This document shows positions 16,819-26,514 of a stretch of 64,000 nt of DNA, piece after piece. Position numbers and translations under genes: made by a program. The notes under the pieces are model-generated. The model worked only from the letters and a program-made list of their open reading frames with translations. It did not search any database and was not told where the DNA came from. Within the stretch, counting starts at the first letter, position 1. Each line of letters starts with the position of its first letter. The DNA comes from Bacillota bacterium (GTDB lineage Bacteria > Bacillota > Sulfobacillia > JABLXB01). The stretch is from the NCBI GenBank assembly GCA_013178305.1, contig JABLXB010000001.1:688253-752252 (forward strand). Reading direction: 5' to 3'.

Positions 16819-18999
16819 TTATTGTCTCGCCAGCGCCGCAGCCAGCGAATATGCGCACTCCGCGCGCGTAGCGGCTGTCGAAGCGTTGAACCCCAGGTAC
16901 AGGAAGCCCATCTCAGCGCCAGCCGCCACGTACGGCTCGTACCAGGGCCGGCCCGGCCCGGCCGGCGCCGGTTCCACACCGGCGAGCCTGCATGCCACGG
17001 TAACGACCTGGGCGCCGGTCACCGCGTCACCGGGCGCGAACACCCCAGGCGATATCCCTTTCACGAGGTTGAGCCTGTGCGCGAGTGACACGGCCGCAAA
17101 CGCCCAGTGGGAACGCGGGACATCCCTGTATTCCGGCTCCGCCCCATGAGGGGTCCCCGCCGGACCGCCACCCTCCGTGCCCGCGGCCGGCCCGTCACCG
17201 TGTGCGACCCTCGCCGCCATACTGGCGAACTCGGCGCGGGTCACGCCTTTCTGCGGCTTGAAGGTCCCATCGGGATACCCGGTCAACGCACCGGTCCTGG
17301 CAAGCCGGTTCACGTGCGCCGCCGCCCAGTGGGATGCCGGCATGTCTGAGAACCCTGCCGCCACCGGGAACGCCAGGCCCGACAGGCCCAGGACCGCCTG
17401 GGCCGTCATCCACACCGTCATGGAGTCGGACCCGTCCATGTACGGGAATGAACCGTCGCCCCGCTGGAGATGGCAGATCCATTCCGCCACAGCGCGCCGC
17501 TCCGCCGCCGGAACCCCGCCTGGACGCGATCGCGCGGCGCTGAAACCCTGCAGCACCCACGAACCCGACGCGACGTTGGGTTTGTTGCCCTCCCACACCA
17601 CGCCCCCATCTGAACCGACGGCGCTCCGCAGGTAGCCAACGGCCCTTGCGAGCGACTCGCCAGTTTCGCCGAGCGCCACCATCGCCTGGATGGCGGCCGC
17701 CGTATCATCGGGGTCGCTCGGCAATCCCAGCGCAAAACCGAATCCGCCGTCGGCGTTCTGGTTCTTCTGCAGGAAGCGGAGCGCCCCGGCGCGGTCTCGT
17801 ATTCCCCCGGGGAACGGGGCAAGCGCCAGAACCGACCAGAAGTGCGCATTGAGGAGTTCCTCCTCGCCGTCGCCTGCAAACTGCCCTGAGGCCCTCTGCC
17901 TGGCGGCCAAAGATCGCGCCAACCGGTCCAGAACTCCGGCGCCGGTATCCGCGCCCATCCCTGCATCAGACACCAAGCCGGACGGCCCTCGCATGGCGTA
18001 GCCCGCCGCCAGCAGGGCCAGTATCCGCCTCGCAATGTCGGTCGAGGCGGCGCCGGAGTTGTTGAGGAACTCATCGGAAGCAACTAGAAGCCCCGCGGGA
18101 GATCGGTCGCCCTTCCTCCACTCCGGCGCCTCCGGGTCGAGTCCCACGGCGCGGATTGCCAGTATCACCCAGGATGTCACCATCTCGCTTGATTGACCCC
18201 CGGCCACTCCGGGGAACCCGCCGTCCGCGTTCTGGGTCGAGCGGAGGTACCGTATGCCCCTTTCGATGACCCCGTCTACGGCCGTCGAGACGGCCTCCGC
18301 CCGCGCCACGTAGCGGGGCCCAGGCAGCTGAGCCACCGCCGCAATCGCGACCGCGACGGCCAGCACGACTGCCGTCAAGTAGGTCAGCCTGCGCGCGAAC
18401 CTCCGCAGGATCCTGAGCATCTGGTCACCGAAGATCAATGAGAACGCGATATTGCCGGCGGAATGCAGGGTGTCAAACCACAGCCCCGCGGCCTCGACTA
18501 CGAGCAAGGTCCGGAGTGTGAGTGGAAAAGTAAACGAAAGCCAGTGCCACACGTTCATGATCAGGCCAAACAGGAACCCCCAAACACCGGTGAATACCGC
18601 GACGTGCCACCTGCCCGAACGCGGTCCCAGGACCCCGAATAACCCGGCGCTGGCGCCTACGGCGCCCCATGCCGCCGCCTGCCACACGGTCCACGGACCC
18701 TGGCCGAGGAACACGTTTGAGGCGATAGCGGAAAGCGCGCCCACCATGAAACCGTTTGCCGGGCCAAGAACCATCCCGGCGGTCGTCACTATGAAGGTGG
18801 TGGGCTGAACGTTCGGGATTGAGGCGAAGGCGACGCGCCCCGCCGACGCGAGCGCGGCCAGGCTCGCCACCACCGCGATCATCACAGGCGAGGCCGTCGA
18901 CCGCTCGTACATCACGAAACCCACGACGAGCAGTCCCACCGTAATGAGGCCGGGTAGCATCGCCGGTTGAAGAAAACCCGCCGTATTCAAGACCTCCAT
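16819..18999 (-). CDS. ECF transporter S-component fused to alpha/alpha-toroid repeats and SLH domains
   Basis: 726 aa fusion. Residues about 1-200 form a six-helix ECF substrate-binding component (RVAFASIPNVQPTTFIV, FLGQGPWTVWQ). A basic patch (RRFARR) and a seventh helix (about 208-230) then place the rest outside the cell. Residues about 245-560 are repeats of the prenyltransferase/squalene-cyclase type (QNADGGFP, QNADGGFGFA, GDGSFPYMD). Residues about 565-726 are two good SLH domains (each with a TRAE- or TGAQ-type motif) and a degenerate third. The ATG at 18999 overlaps the ATPase gene by 13 bases. As last gene of the cobalamin-riboswitch operon, its likely ligand is a corrinoid or precursor; this is inference. 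Confidence 0.85.
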   Translation of the reverse strand: MEVLNTAGFLQPAMLPGLITVGLLVVGFVMYERSTASPVMIAVVASLAALASAGRVAFASIPNVQPTTFIVTTAGMVLGPANGFMVGALSAIASNVFLGQGPWTVWQAAAWGAVGASAGLFGVLGPRSGRWHVAVFTGVWGFLFGLIMNVWHWLSFTFPLTLRTLLVVEAAGLWFDTLHSAGNIAFSLIFGDQMLRILRRFARRLTYLTAVVLAVAVAIAAVAQLPGPRYVARAEAVSTAVDGVIERGIRYLRSTQNADGGFPGVAGGQSSEMVTSWVILAIRAVGLDPEAPEWRKGDRSPAGLLVASDEFLNNSGAASTDIARRILALLAAGYAMRGPSGLVSDAGMGADTGAGVLDRLARSLAARQRASGQFAGDGEEELLNAHFWSVLALAPFPGGIRDRAGALRFLQKNQNADGGFGFALGLPSDPDDTAAAIQAMVALGETGESLARAVGYLRSAVGSDGGVVWEGNKPNVASGSWVLQGFSAARSRPGGVPAAERRAVAEWICHLQRGDGSFPYMDGSDSMTVWMTAQAVLGLSGLAFPVAAGFSDMPASHWAAAHVNRLARTGALTGYPDGTFKPQKGVTRAEFASMAARVAHGDGPAAGTEGGGPAGTPHGAEPEYRDVPRSHWAFAAVSLAHRLNLVKGISPGVFAPGDAVTGAQVVTVACRLAGVEPAPAGPGRPWYEPYVAAGAEMGFLYLGFNASTAATRAECAYSLAAALARQ

Positions 19000-20663
19000 C
19001 CCTCCCCCAACAGGGCCAGCGCCTCGCCGTACGAGATGACGCCGTCCACCCAGTGCCTGAACAGCCTGTTCACCTGGGGCGAGTAGAACAGGGCGCCGTC
19101 GAGGACCATCCGCGGCGGGCCATCTGCCACGATCCTCCCGCCGGACATCACGATCACGCGCGAGGCGCACTCCGCCGCCATGTCCACGTCGTGGGTAACC
19201 ATTACCGCCGACGCGCCCCCGGTAATCGCGTCCCTCAGAAGAGACAGCAGCGCCTGCCTCGCGCCGCGGTCCATTCCCCGCGTCGGCTCGTCGAGAAGCA
19301 AGAGTCGCGGGGACCGCGCGATCGTGGCTGCAATCGCGGCCCTCTCGCGCTCGCCCGAGCTCAGGTCCCTTGGATTGCAGTCAAGTAACCGCGTGAGTCC
19401 GAGTGTGTCCAGCACGCGCTCCACCCGCCCGCCGGGCCGGCTGCCGGGCACGTCAATACTGGCGGCGACCTCCTCGCGGACGGTGTCGGCCGTCAGGTGA
19501 TCGTTCGGGTTTTGCGACAGCCAGGCAACGCCCGAAAACCCGCGGCCGCCGTCGCCCTCAGCCACCCGGACACGGCCCTGCGACGGCTTGGTGAGGCCGG
19601 CCATCACCCTGAGCAGGGTGGACTTGCCCGCACCGTTCTCACCGAGTACCGCGACGAATTCCCCCTCGCGGACGGTCAGGTCGATGCCGGACAGGGCTGG
19701 CCTGATCCCACGCTCCCCGTCGAACAGGTGGGTCAACCCCGTGAGTTCGATGACCACCGCCGGGCGCGACGTCACAGGTGTCCCACGATCCGTACCCGCC
19801 GCGGCCTCAGCTGCCTGACCCGCGGATCCCGCCACAGGCAGCGTCCAGTTCCTCGCCAACAAGTCACGCCCTTCCCTCACCGTCAGGGGCAGTGGGCCGA
19901 CGCCCTCGCGCTCACCGAACAGCCGCGCCATGCTCGGGGAATCGACCCCCCGCTCGATCAGATTTCGTGCCGCTTCCGGCGGTTCGCCGAGGCCCATCAC
20001 CTCACCGGCATCGCACAGCCACACCGTGTCCACCGCATAAAAGCACCTGTCCAGGCGCTGCTCAGTCATAATGACGGTGGTCCCTGAATCCTTGTTAATG
20101 CGTTTGAGCAGGCCTACCAGGTCATCGGCAGCCACGGGATCGAGCTGCGACGTTGGCTCGTCGAGGAGGAGAATCCGTGGCTGCATCGCGACGACCGACG
20201 CGAGAGCCACCTTTTGCTTCTCGCCTCCCGAAAGTTCGGTGACGCGCGCGCCCCTGAGGTGTGTTATTCCGAGGTAGTTGAGCGCCTCGGCCACGCACCG
20301 CCCGATCGAATCCGTGGGCCAGCCGAGGTTCTGGAGACCGAACGCCACCTCGCGTTCGACGCTCGTCATGAATAGCTGAGACTCGGGGTCCTGGAACACC
20401 ATGCCCACGGCCTGAGCGAGGGAAAGCGGGTCGCTCCCGCTTACCGGCCGGCCGAACACCTCGACCAGCCCCGACACGCTGCCACCGTGAAACACCGGCA
20501 CGAGGCCGCGGATGGCCCTGAGCAGGGTTGACTTCCCGCTCCCCGAGCCCCCGACGATGAGCGTGAACTCACCCTCGTGGACCGCGAACGAATCCACGTC
20601 CAGCGCGGGGCGTTCGCCTCCGGGGTACGTATATCTGAAGTTTTCGATTCTCACCGCAAACAT
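18987..20663 (-). CDS. Fused double ATPase of an ECF transporter (EcfA1-EcfA2)
   Basis: 558 aa with two ABC ATPase domains in one chain. Domain 1 has GGSGSGKST, LSGGEKQKVALA and LLLDEPTSQLD. Domain 2 has GENGAGKST, LSSGERERAAIA and LLLDEPTRGMD. An Ala-rich linker near residues 275-300 joins them. ECF modules normally use two separate or fused ATPases to drive EcfT. The ATG at 20663 overlaps the EcfT gene end by 13 bases; sequence upstream lies inside ecfT and is not ABC-like. Confidence 0.92.
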   Translation of the reverse strand: MFAVRIENFRYTYPGGERPALDVDSFAVHEGEFTLIVGGSGSGKSTLLRAIRGLVPVFHGGSVSGLVEVFGRPVSGSDPLSLAQAVGMVFQDPESQLFMTSVEREVAFGLQNLGWPTDSIGRCVAEALNYLGITHLRGARVTELSGGEKQKVALASVVAMQPRILLLDEPTSQLDPVAADDLVGLLKRINKDSGTTVIMTEQRLDRCFYAVDTVWLCDAGEVMGLGEPPEAARNLIERGVDSPSMARLFGEREGVGPLPLTVREGRDLLARNWTLPVAGSAGQAAEAAAGTDRGTPVTSRPAVVIELTGLTHLFDGERGIRPALSGIDLTVREGEFVAVLGENGAGKSTLLRVMAGLTKPSQGRVRVAEGDGGRGFSGVAWLSQNPNDHLTADTVREEVAASIDVPGSRPGGRVERVLDTLGLTRLLDCNPRDLSSGERERAAIAATIARSPRLLLLDEPTRGMDRGARQALLSLLRDAITGGASAVMVTHDVDMAAECASRVIVMSGGRIVADGPPRMVLDGALFYSPQVNRLFRHWVDGVISYGEALALLGEGWRS

Positions 20664-21496
20664 CCGACCACCACCCGTGACACAGCGCACGCCGCTGGAG
20701 GAAGCGCCGCGGCCAGAACCGTTGCCGGCCCCGCACCCTTGCCGGCCACAGTGAATAGAGCAAGCGCCACCACCGACGCCGCACACACCGCAAGGTCGTT
20801 CAACCCCGGCCGGGGCGAGGGGTATCTTGACCTCGGCCCCGCCCCCCATCCCCGCGCGAACATCGCCTCCGCAAGATTGACCGAGAGCTCCAGAGACTCA
20901 TACACAGCTGCCTTCAATACAGGAGCGGCCGCCTTCAGTCGCCTTACCACCCCGTCGCCCGGCCGGATGGCCCCCCTGCCGGCCTGGGCATCGCGGACCG
21001 CCGTAACCCTGCGTGCGATGTAGGGGGCGAGGCGTAGCGTCAACGCTACTGCCAGCGACGACTTCGACAGGGGACTGGACAAGAGGAAAAGCAGTTCGTC
21101 CTCATCCGCCATCATCCAGAGCAGCGAGAAGGCACCGACTGCGGCGAGAAGGCGAAGGGCCATCGCGACCCCGTAGGTCACGGCCTCCGCCATAATCGTC
21201 AGGGTGAAGAACGGAAGCCTCCACACCACCATCTCCGAATAACCGGGGCCCAGCAGCGCGTTGATGACGAATACCGTAAGCACCACCGGAAGGACTGTGT
21301 GAAGGCTGTGAGCCCACCGGCCCAGCGACCGTGGGCCGTCGCCTGACACAAATGCCACGGCTGCTTCGGAAAACAGGATCAACCCTGAAGGCAGCGCGCC
21401 GGACACTGTGAACGCCGCCACCGCGTACGCGACGCCGAGAAACAGGGCCGCGGCTGTGTGAACCCGTATGTAATTCCATGTAACGGCGCGCTTCAT
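20651..21496 (-). CDS. ecfT: ECF transporter transmembrane coupling protein EcfT (CbiQ family)
   Basis: 281 aa membrane protein with several helices and the two short Ala-Arg-Gly-type coupling motifs of EcfT (DAQAGRG and AMFARGWG) that contact the ATPases. It lies between the DUF4430 lipoprotein gene (3-base gap) and the double ATPase. In group I ECF systems the T, A and S genes are linked, as here. Confidence 0.88.
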   Translation of the reverse strand: MKRAVTWNYIRVHTAAALFLGVAYAVAAFTVSGALPSGLILFSEAAVAFVSGDGPRSLGRWAHSLHTVLPVVLTVFVINALLGPGYSEMVVWRLPFFTLTIMAEAVTYGVAMALRLLAAVGAFSLLWMMADEDELLFLLSSPLSKSSLAVALTLRLAPYIARRVTAVRDAQAGRGAIRPGDGVVRRLKAAAPVLKAAVYESLELSVNLAEAMFARGWGAGPRSRYPSPRPGLNDLAVCAASVVALALFTVAGKGAGPATVLAAALPPAACAVSRVVVGCLR

Positions 21497-21499
21497 CCC

Positions 21500-22594
21500 T
21501 CAGTTCCTCCCCCGTCCGGCCCCGAGTGGAAGGCGTTCGACGTTCGTGGGGGTCACGGCAACCGCGAACGCATACCTGAGTGGCGAATCGCTGCGCAGGC
21601 CCCCCGCGAGCGCCTCCGCGGCCCTGTTGAGGCCTTGCTCATCCCAGCCGGCTACGATCCACAGCGGGTTTCCGTCACCCATGTACGACGCCGTCGCCAC
21701 GATCAATCCCGACCCCTCAGCCCACCTGGCGACTTCCTTCCCCGCAGCGTCCAGGCCCACGAGCCCCCCGTCGTGGCCGGGCGCGCGGATAGTCCCCGGC
21801 ATCCCCGCACGCCACGCATTGCGGAAGAGCCCCGCGACCCATTCGGACTCGAGCAGTTTACCGGCGACCCCGACGAGCATGGTGGGGGTCGACCTTTCCG
21901 CAAGTGGACCGCCGTCATACTCGGAGACGGTGGTAGCGAGATCAGTCGCCCGTCCCGGCGAAGGACCACCCGCGTCTTTGAGAGCCGAGGCTATCGTCTG
22001 CGCGGCCTTGGCTCCCCCCGCGGTGTGCAGGATCGTGCTTTTCCCGGTGAACGGCCTGGGCCACGCGCCTACCACTGCCAGGAACTGCCCGCCACCGTAC
22101 GACCACGCGTGATAATCCCACCACACAACCCCACCGGCGGGAGCCGACGTCTCCAGCGCTCCCCTGCCGGCGAGTACTCCATCAACGTAATAGAACCAGT
22201 CTCCCCCACCTGCCGCGCGCCCCCGGGTAGAGGCCAGCCCGTCCAGCGATCTCACGAAGCCCCCGCCGTAGGCGGTTTCAACCCGGCAGTGCCGCTTGAG
22301 CACTTCCATCACGGATTCCCCGTCGCTGAACGGCGCGGTAACGCGCTTGATTACGAAACTCCCGAAGTCCCGCGTTACCCACAATTCGCACTCTGCTTCG
22401 TCGGCCGGGGCGCGGGGTTGTTGGCTCGCGCCGGCGGACGCCGGGTTGTTGGCCTCCGCCACCGGGGATGGCGGCCCAGCCGGGGCCTGCCGTCGGGGGG
22501 TCCCGCAGGCCACCGGCATTGTCGCCATCACGGACAGCACCGTGATTATGATGTAGCGGCGGAGAACAGATCGCCGCGTGGAGATGTCCTTCAT
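21500..22594 (-). CDS. DUF4430 (transcobalamin C-terminal-like) lipoprotein
   Basis: 364 aa. A basic N-terminus and hydrophobic segment end in MPVACG, a plausible but imperfect lipobox, followed by a Pro/Ala-rich spacer. A DUF4430-like domain spans about residues 70-170 (GESVMEVLKRHC, GGGFVRSLDGLAS, DWFYYVDGVLAGRGA, GVVWWDYHAW). The remaining 190 residues are not recognised; they include GGAKAAQTIASAL and LWIVAGWDEQGLNRAAEAL. It lies between the surface SLH protein and EcfT, so it may pass ligand to the transporter. Confidence 0.75.
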   Translation of the reverse strand: MKDISTRRSVLRRYIIITVLSVMATMPVACGTPRRQAPAGPPSPVAEANNPASAGASQQPRAPADEAECELWVTRDFGSFVIKRVTAPFSDGESVMEVLKRHCRVETAYGGGFVRSLDGLASTRGRAAGGGDWFYYVDGVLAGRGALETSAPAGGVVWWDYHAWSYGGGQFLAVVGAWPRPFTGKSTILHTAGGAKAAQTIASALKDAGGPSPGRATDLATTVSEYDGGPLAERSTPTMLVGVAGKLLESEWVAGLFRNAWRAGMPGTIRAPGHDGGLVGLDAAGKEVARWAEGSGLIVATASYMGDGNPLWIVAGWDEQGLNRAAEALAGGLRSDSPLRYAFAVAVTPTNVERLPLGAGRGRN

Positions 22595-22595
22595 T

Positions 22596-25500
22596 TCAGC
22601 GTCTCCCGGGCACGAGAAGCAGCCTCGCCAGCATCACGGCGGCCTCAGCCCTGCTGGTGATAGCGCCAGGCACGAATGACCCGTCCGGCACACCCCTTAT
22701 TATCCCGAGGCCTGCCACAGTGGAAACGGCTTCCCTCGCCCATCCGGCCACCTGGTCGGAATCGCGGAACGCGACAGGCGCGCCCGGACCCGGTGCGGCT
22801 CCTCCCCCGCCGCTCGCCCCATCACCCGCCGTCAGGCATCTGGCCAGGAGCACGGCCACCTCCTGGCGGCTGACAGGGTCATCCGGCCTGAACAACCCAT
22901 CGGGCCCGCCCGTGACCAGGCCTTCGGCGGCCGCAGCGGACAGGTAGGCCGAGTGCCATTCGTTGCCTGACACGTCGACGAACGGCGCCGCCTTACCGCT
23001 CAGCGGCTCGAGTCCCATCGAAAGTACCAGCATCTTGACGAACTCGGCCCTCGTAACCACGCGCCCCGGCTCGAACGAACCCGGACCGACGCCGTTGACG
23101 CACCCGGAGGTCGCGAGCATTTCAACCGACTCCCTGGCCCAACCGTAGCGATCGGCCGTCACGTCGTCGAAGTGCACGACCGGAGCGGTCCGCGCGAACA
23201 CCGCGAACGCGCCGAGTTCCGCCGAATTCGTCGTCACCTGGCTGTTGAGCGGGTCGTACACGGAGGGAAGCGGTATCCAGCGACGCGTCGTCGCGTCGTA
23301 CCGGGCCATTACCAGGTCTTCTGGCTTCGTCCCATCGGGCGGGACAACCCTGATAGTAACCTCGATGGGCAGCGCCGGAGACGCCGGGCCGCCCTCCACC
23401 GTGTAGACAGGGCTGACCGGGGTGTGGCTCCGCGGTAATGTGAACCCCCCGCCCGCAGCCCCTCCTTCGACAACTGTGATCTTCTGCACCGCGGCCAGGG
23501 CGCCGGCGGGCACGTTCACAATGACTTCACCCGTGCTGTCGCCTATGATAGCCCCCGACGATGGGTCGACGTCACGGGACTCATCCACGATGTTCCGTTC
23601 CAGGGCGGCCTTCCAGTAGCCGGCTTCCGCGGACGACATCGTCTCGGCCCCTTCGCCGGGCCGAGCGATGAGGCAGCCAGTCGCCGTCTCCAGGTACAGT
23701 CCGGCGGACGGTGCTCCGCCCTGTCCTGTCCCGCGGAGCGCGCCAAGAGCCGCGTTCCTTGCCTCCTCGCGCTGCTTGATCTGTTCCGCTGAAAGCTCGG
23801 GCTTCGGCGGCACCGGCGGGAGCGCCTCTCCAGTGGTCGAGTCGCGGAAACCGCCGGTGTCAAGGTAGTTCTTCGCCCAGAACCACACAACCCCATCGCC
23901 GTCACGAAGCGTGTAGTCATCGCACGCAACCGCTGGAACAACGCCGTTGACGGCATACTTCCAACCCGAAGCGCCCGACTCCGTCACGCCGTCGATACCG
24001 GCAACGTAATTCCCATACCTGACGTTCACGCTGGCCCCGGTGGCGAGCAGGGCTGAGAGTGGTGTGGCGTCGGAGGAGTCCAGGGTCACCGTACTCTGCG
24101 GCCTGATCGCCCGGCCCCTTACCTCGACGCTCACGCGCAGGGTCGACGGCTGGTTGCCACCCGGTCCTCCCGGTCCACCAGGGCCGCCCGGGTCGCCCGA
24201 TCCCGCCACGGAGAAGCCCGCGCCTGAGAACGCACTGACCGCTCCGACGAAGTCAGCGGTTCCCTTGACGCTCTTCACCTGGCCCGTCAGCCGGCCGCTT
24301 GAATTCTGACACACGACCAGGTAAGACAGCATATTCTTGCCGCTCGAGCGGACCCAGGACCCGGAAAGGGGATTGATGCCGGCTTCGCAGAGCGCCTTTA
24401 CGACCTCGGCCGTGGAGTATACGTTGGAGTCCGCTGGGCTGCTCCAGCTGTCATCGAAGATGCCGCCGTCGTCCGCCTGCTTGGTCGCCATGAACTCAAC
24501 GGCGCCGGTGATGACCTGCGAGCTTGCCGGCTCACCAAGAGCGAGCAGGGCTCGCACAGCCTGTGCCGTCATATCGGGGCTGGGCGCGAAGGTGCTACCG
24601 CTCGCGAAGCTCCAGCCCGCGCCGGACTTGGCCGAAATCAGCCACTGTTTGGCCAGCGCGGCATCGGATATGGTTGTGTTGGCCTTCTTGAGCGCGAGCA
24701 CCGCCCACACGTGGGAGTTGACCCACGTGGCCTCACCAACCAGGCCGAAATGGCCGTCCGGTGTCTGGCGCGATTTGAGTTCCGCGACAAGGTTTCTTCC
24801 CGCTATGTTCGAGGGGTCCGCACCGCACGCCAGCACCTCGAGAATGGTCCGTGCGTAGTCGGTGGTACTCGATATGTAACCGGGGTCAGCAAGCCTGCCG
24901 GTCAGGTATTGAAGGTGTGTGTGGCCGTCCTTGACGATGCCGGCCAGGCTCTCACCGGAAGCCGCCAGCTCTATCGCAGGCCAGCTCCCCAGGTTGCCGT
25001 CGTCTTGCTGCAAGCCGATCAGGTACGACCTGGCGAGAGCCACCTTCTCGGCCAGCAACGTGTCCGACAACGCGACGTTGGGCAGGACAGATATGCTCCT
25101 GGTTGCCGGAGCGCTTCTCGTACCATCCGCTAGCCTCGCGAACACGCTGAGCGTGTAACTCCCACCCGGGATGGATGGAATCGCGAGGGTATACTGGCCG
25201 GAGGCGCCCTGGGCGGTGGCCTCTCCAACGACAGTGCCCCAGTCGAGGACCCTGCCCACAACCTCGGCGCCGGCGTAGACTGAACCAGTAACCGTGAGCG
25301 TACGGGTGGAGCTGTTGTAGGATGTAGTACCAATGGTAGGGGAATCGAGTCCCAGCAGGTAGTCGTCACCGTTCTCCACCCACAGCCTCAGCGGCTCCGG
25401 CCGCGCGATCAATGGGGCCCCCGAGGGATTACTGCCGCGGTCGGTCTTCTCGGCGGTTACGGTACACTCTCCCTCGGTGTAGGACCCCAGGTCCAGCACG

Positions 25501-26117
25501 GCCACACCGTCCCTGCCGGTGGTGTCCGAGTCGATGGTTTCCGATTGTGTTCGGAGGCGAACGGTCGCCCCTTCCACAACACCCCCTGTACTGAGGTCGA
25601 CGAGTCTCACCTTGACTCTACCCGACTCCTGCGAGTCCTCTCGCCTGAGCCCGGTCACAGGCGTGGGCCAGGCGACGCCGTAGTAGAACACAACATTGTC
25701 GCCTTCGGCGACCACGTAGTCGGCGGCCCCTCTCCTCGCCGCCTCGGGGTCGACGGCCCCATTCCGTATGACGGTGTACATCCAGCCGTCCCATCCGCCG
25801 AAAGCCCCCTCAACGTCGCCTTCCACCGCCGACAGGTACTTTCCCCAGCCCAGGTCACGCACCTCGCACGTCTTGCCAGCGTCGTACACCGCCTTGACTA
25901 CGGCGTCCAGAGCGTCATGGTCGCCAGGCTCGTCCGGGAGCTCCACCGTGCTGTTGGCATGGGTATTCGAGATCCCCTCAACCCTGACTTTGACGCGGAT
26001 ATTCGCGGCTGCGGCTGCGCTTGGAGTCGCCGCAAGGGGCGCGACCGCACTCAGCAACACTGCGCCGACCAGAACACGAAGCACGAACGCTCGCGCAATT
26101 CTCCTGAACCAGACCAT
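22596..26117 (-). CDS. SLH-anchored surface protein with two DUF4430 domains and an alpha/alpha-toroid (intrinsic-factor-like)
   Basis: 1173 aa exported protein. Signal peptide 1-38. DUF4430 domain 1 about 41-148 (GKYLSAVEG, GWMYTVIRNG, EGDNVVFYYG). Two beta-sandwich regions about 165-225 and 255-345. Toroid repeats about 355-635 (LQQDDGNLGSW, RQTPDGHFG, KQADDGGIFD). Gly/Pro linker 640-656. DUF4430 domain 2 about 659-750 (GNYVAGIDGV, GWKYAVNGV, DGDGVVWFWA). A ZU5-like beta region about 860-985, then three SLH domains to the C-terminus. DUF4430 is the transcobalamin-like C-terminal domain family, and toroid plus DUF4430 is the make-up of intrinsic factor. It heads the operon behind a cobalamin riboswitch. 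The start has GAGGAGG 11 bases upstream. Corrinoid binding is inferred, not shown. Confidence 0.85.
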   Translation of the reverse strand: MVWFRRIARAFVLRVLVGAVLLSAVAPLAATPSAAAAANIRVKVRVEGISNTHANSTVELPDEPGDHDALDAVVKAVYDAGKTCEVRDLGWGKYLSAVEGDVEGAFGGWDGWMYTVIRNGAVDPEAARRGAADYVVAEGDNVVFYYGVAWPTPVTGLRREDSQESGRVKVRLVDLSTGGVVEGATVRLRTQSETIDSDTTGRDGVAVLDLGSYTEGECTVTAEKTDRGSNPSGAPLIARPEPLRLWVENGDDYLLGLDSPTIGTTSYNSSTRTLTVTGSVYAGAEVVGRVLDWGTVVGEATAQGASGQYTLAIPSIPGGSYTLSVFARLADGTRSAPATRSISVLPNVALSDTLLAEKVALARSYLIGLQQDDGNLGSWPAIELAASGESLAGIVKDGHTHLQYLTGRLADPGYISSTTDYARTILEVLACGADPSNIAGRNLVAELKSRQTPDGHFGLVGEATWVNSHVWAVLALKKANTTISDAALAKQWLISAKSGAGWSFASGSTFAPSPDMTAQAVRALLALGEPASSQVITGAVEFMATKQADDGGIFDDSWSSPADSNVYSTAEVVKALCEAGINPLSGSWVRSSGKNMLSYLVVCQNSSGRLTGQVKSVKGTADFVGAVSAFSGAGFSVAGSGDPGGPGGPGGPGGNQPSTLRVSVEVRGRAIRPQSTVTLDSSDATPLSALLATGASVNVRYGNYVAGIDGVTESGASGWKYAVNGVVPAVACDDYTLRDGDGVVWFWAKNYLDTGGFRDSTTGEALPPVPPKPELSAEQIKQREEARNAALGALRGTGQGGAPSAGLYLETATGCLIARPGEGAETMSSAEAGYWKAALERNIVDESRDVDPSSGAIIGDSTGEVIVNVPAGALAAVQKITVVEGGAAGGGFTLPRSHTPVSPVYTVEGGPASPALPIEVTIRVVPPDGTKPEDLVMARYDATTRRWIPLPSVYDPLNSQVTTNSAELGAFAVFARTAPVVHFDDVTADRYGWARESVEMLATSGCVNGVGPGSFEPGRVVTRAEFVKMLVLSMGLEPLSGKAAPFVDVSGNEWHSAYLSAAAAEGLVTGGPDGLFRPDDPVSRQEVAVLLARCLTAGDGASGGGGAAPGPGAPVAFRDSDQVAGWAREAVSTVAGLGIIRGVPDGSFVPGAITSRAEAAVMLARLLLVPGRR

Positions 26118-26184
26118 TCCAGCCCGACCTCCTCATAAGTACTGTTCCAGGCGCCGCGTCACCGGCGCCGGCCGGGAATAGCAT

Positions 26185-26215
26185 CACGCCCCCCATCCAC
26201 CGGACGGGGGGCGTG
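26185..26215 (-). terminator. Strong GC hairpin between riboswitch and surface-protein gene
   Basis: Perfect 10-bp stem CACGCCCCCC/GGGGGGCGTG with an 11-base loop. It lies between the B12 box and the start codon, where an expression platform is expected. It lacks a U-tract, so it could act as a structural switch rather than a classic terminator. Confidence 0.45.
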
Positions 26216-26273
26216 TCTCTCAAATACAAAACACCTCCTTCATCCGCGTGAAGTAGACAGTGCAATTTCGCAG

Positions 26274-26445
26274 GCAGGTCTCCTGGCTCGCGGCTCGAAC
26301 GTCCCCGGTTGACCTTCCCAGCTATTACGCCAGTGGCTCATGCCCAAAGGCATCAACCTGAGACTCGCCGCTTACAGTGGCGGGACCGCGCCGGATTCTC
26401 ACCGGCTTCCCTTTTCAGCCCATCGCGGGCGCCAGCGAAGCGTAC
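26274..26445 (-). ncRNA. Cobalamin riboswitch upstream of the surface-protein/ECF operon
   Basis: Minus strand shows TGAAAAGGGAAGCC, GGTGAGAATCC, GGTCCCGCCACTGTAAG, GAGTC, GGGAAGGTC and the B12 box GAGCCAGGAGACCTGCC ending at 26274. All are canonical blocks. The downstream leftward operon encodes the DUF4430, toroid and ECF proteins, which is the main evidence that they handle corrinoids. Confidence 0.95.
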
Positions 26446-26514
26446 GTATTCAATTGTCCCCTTACAGTCGCCAGCCGCTGCTCCACCAAACGGGACTGCA
26501 GCAGCGTTGGCTAC

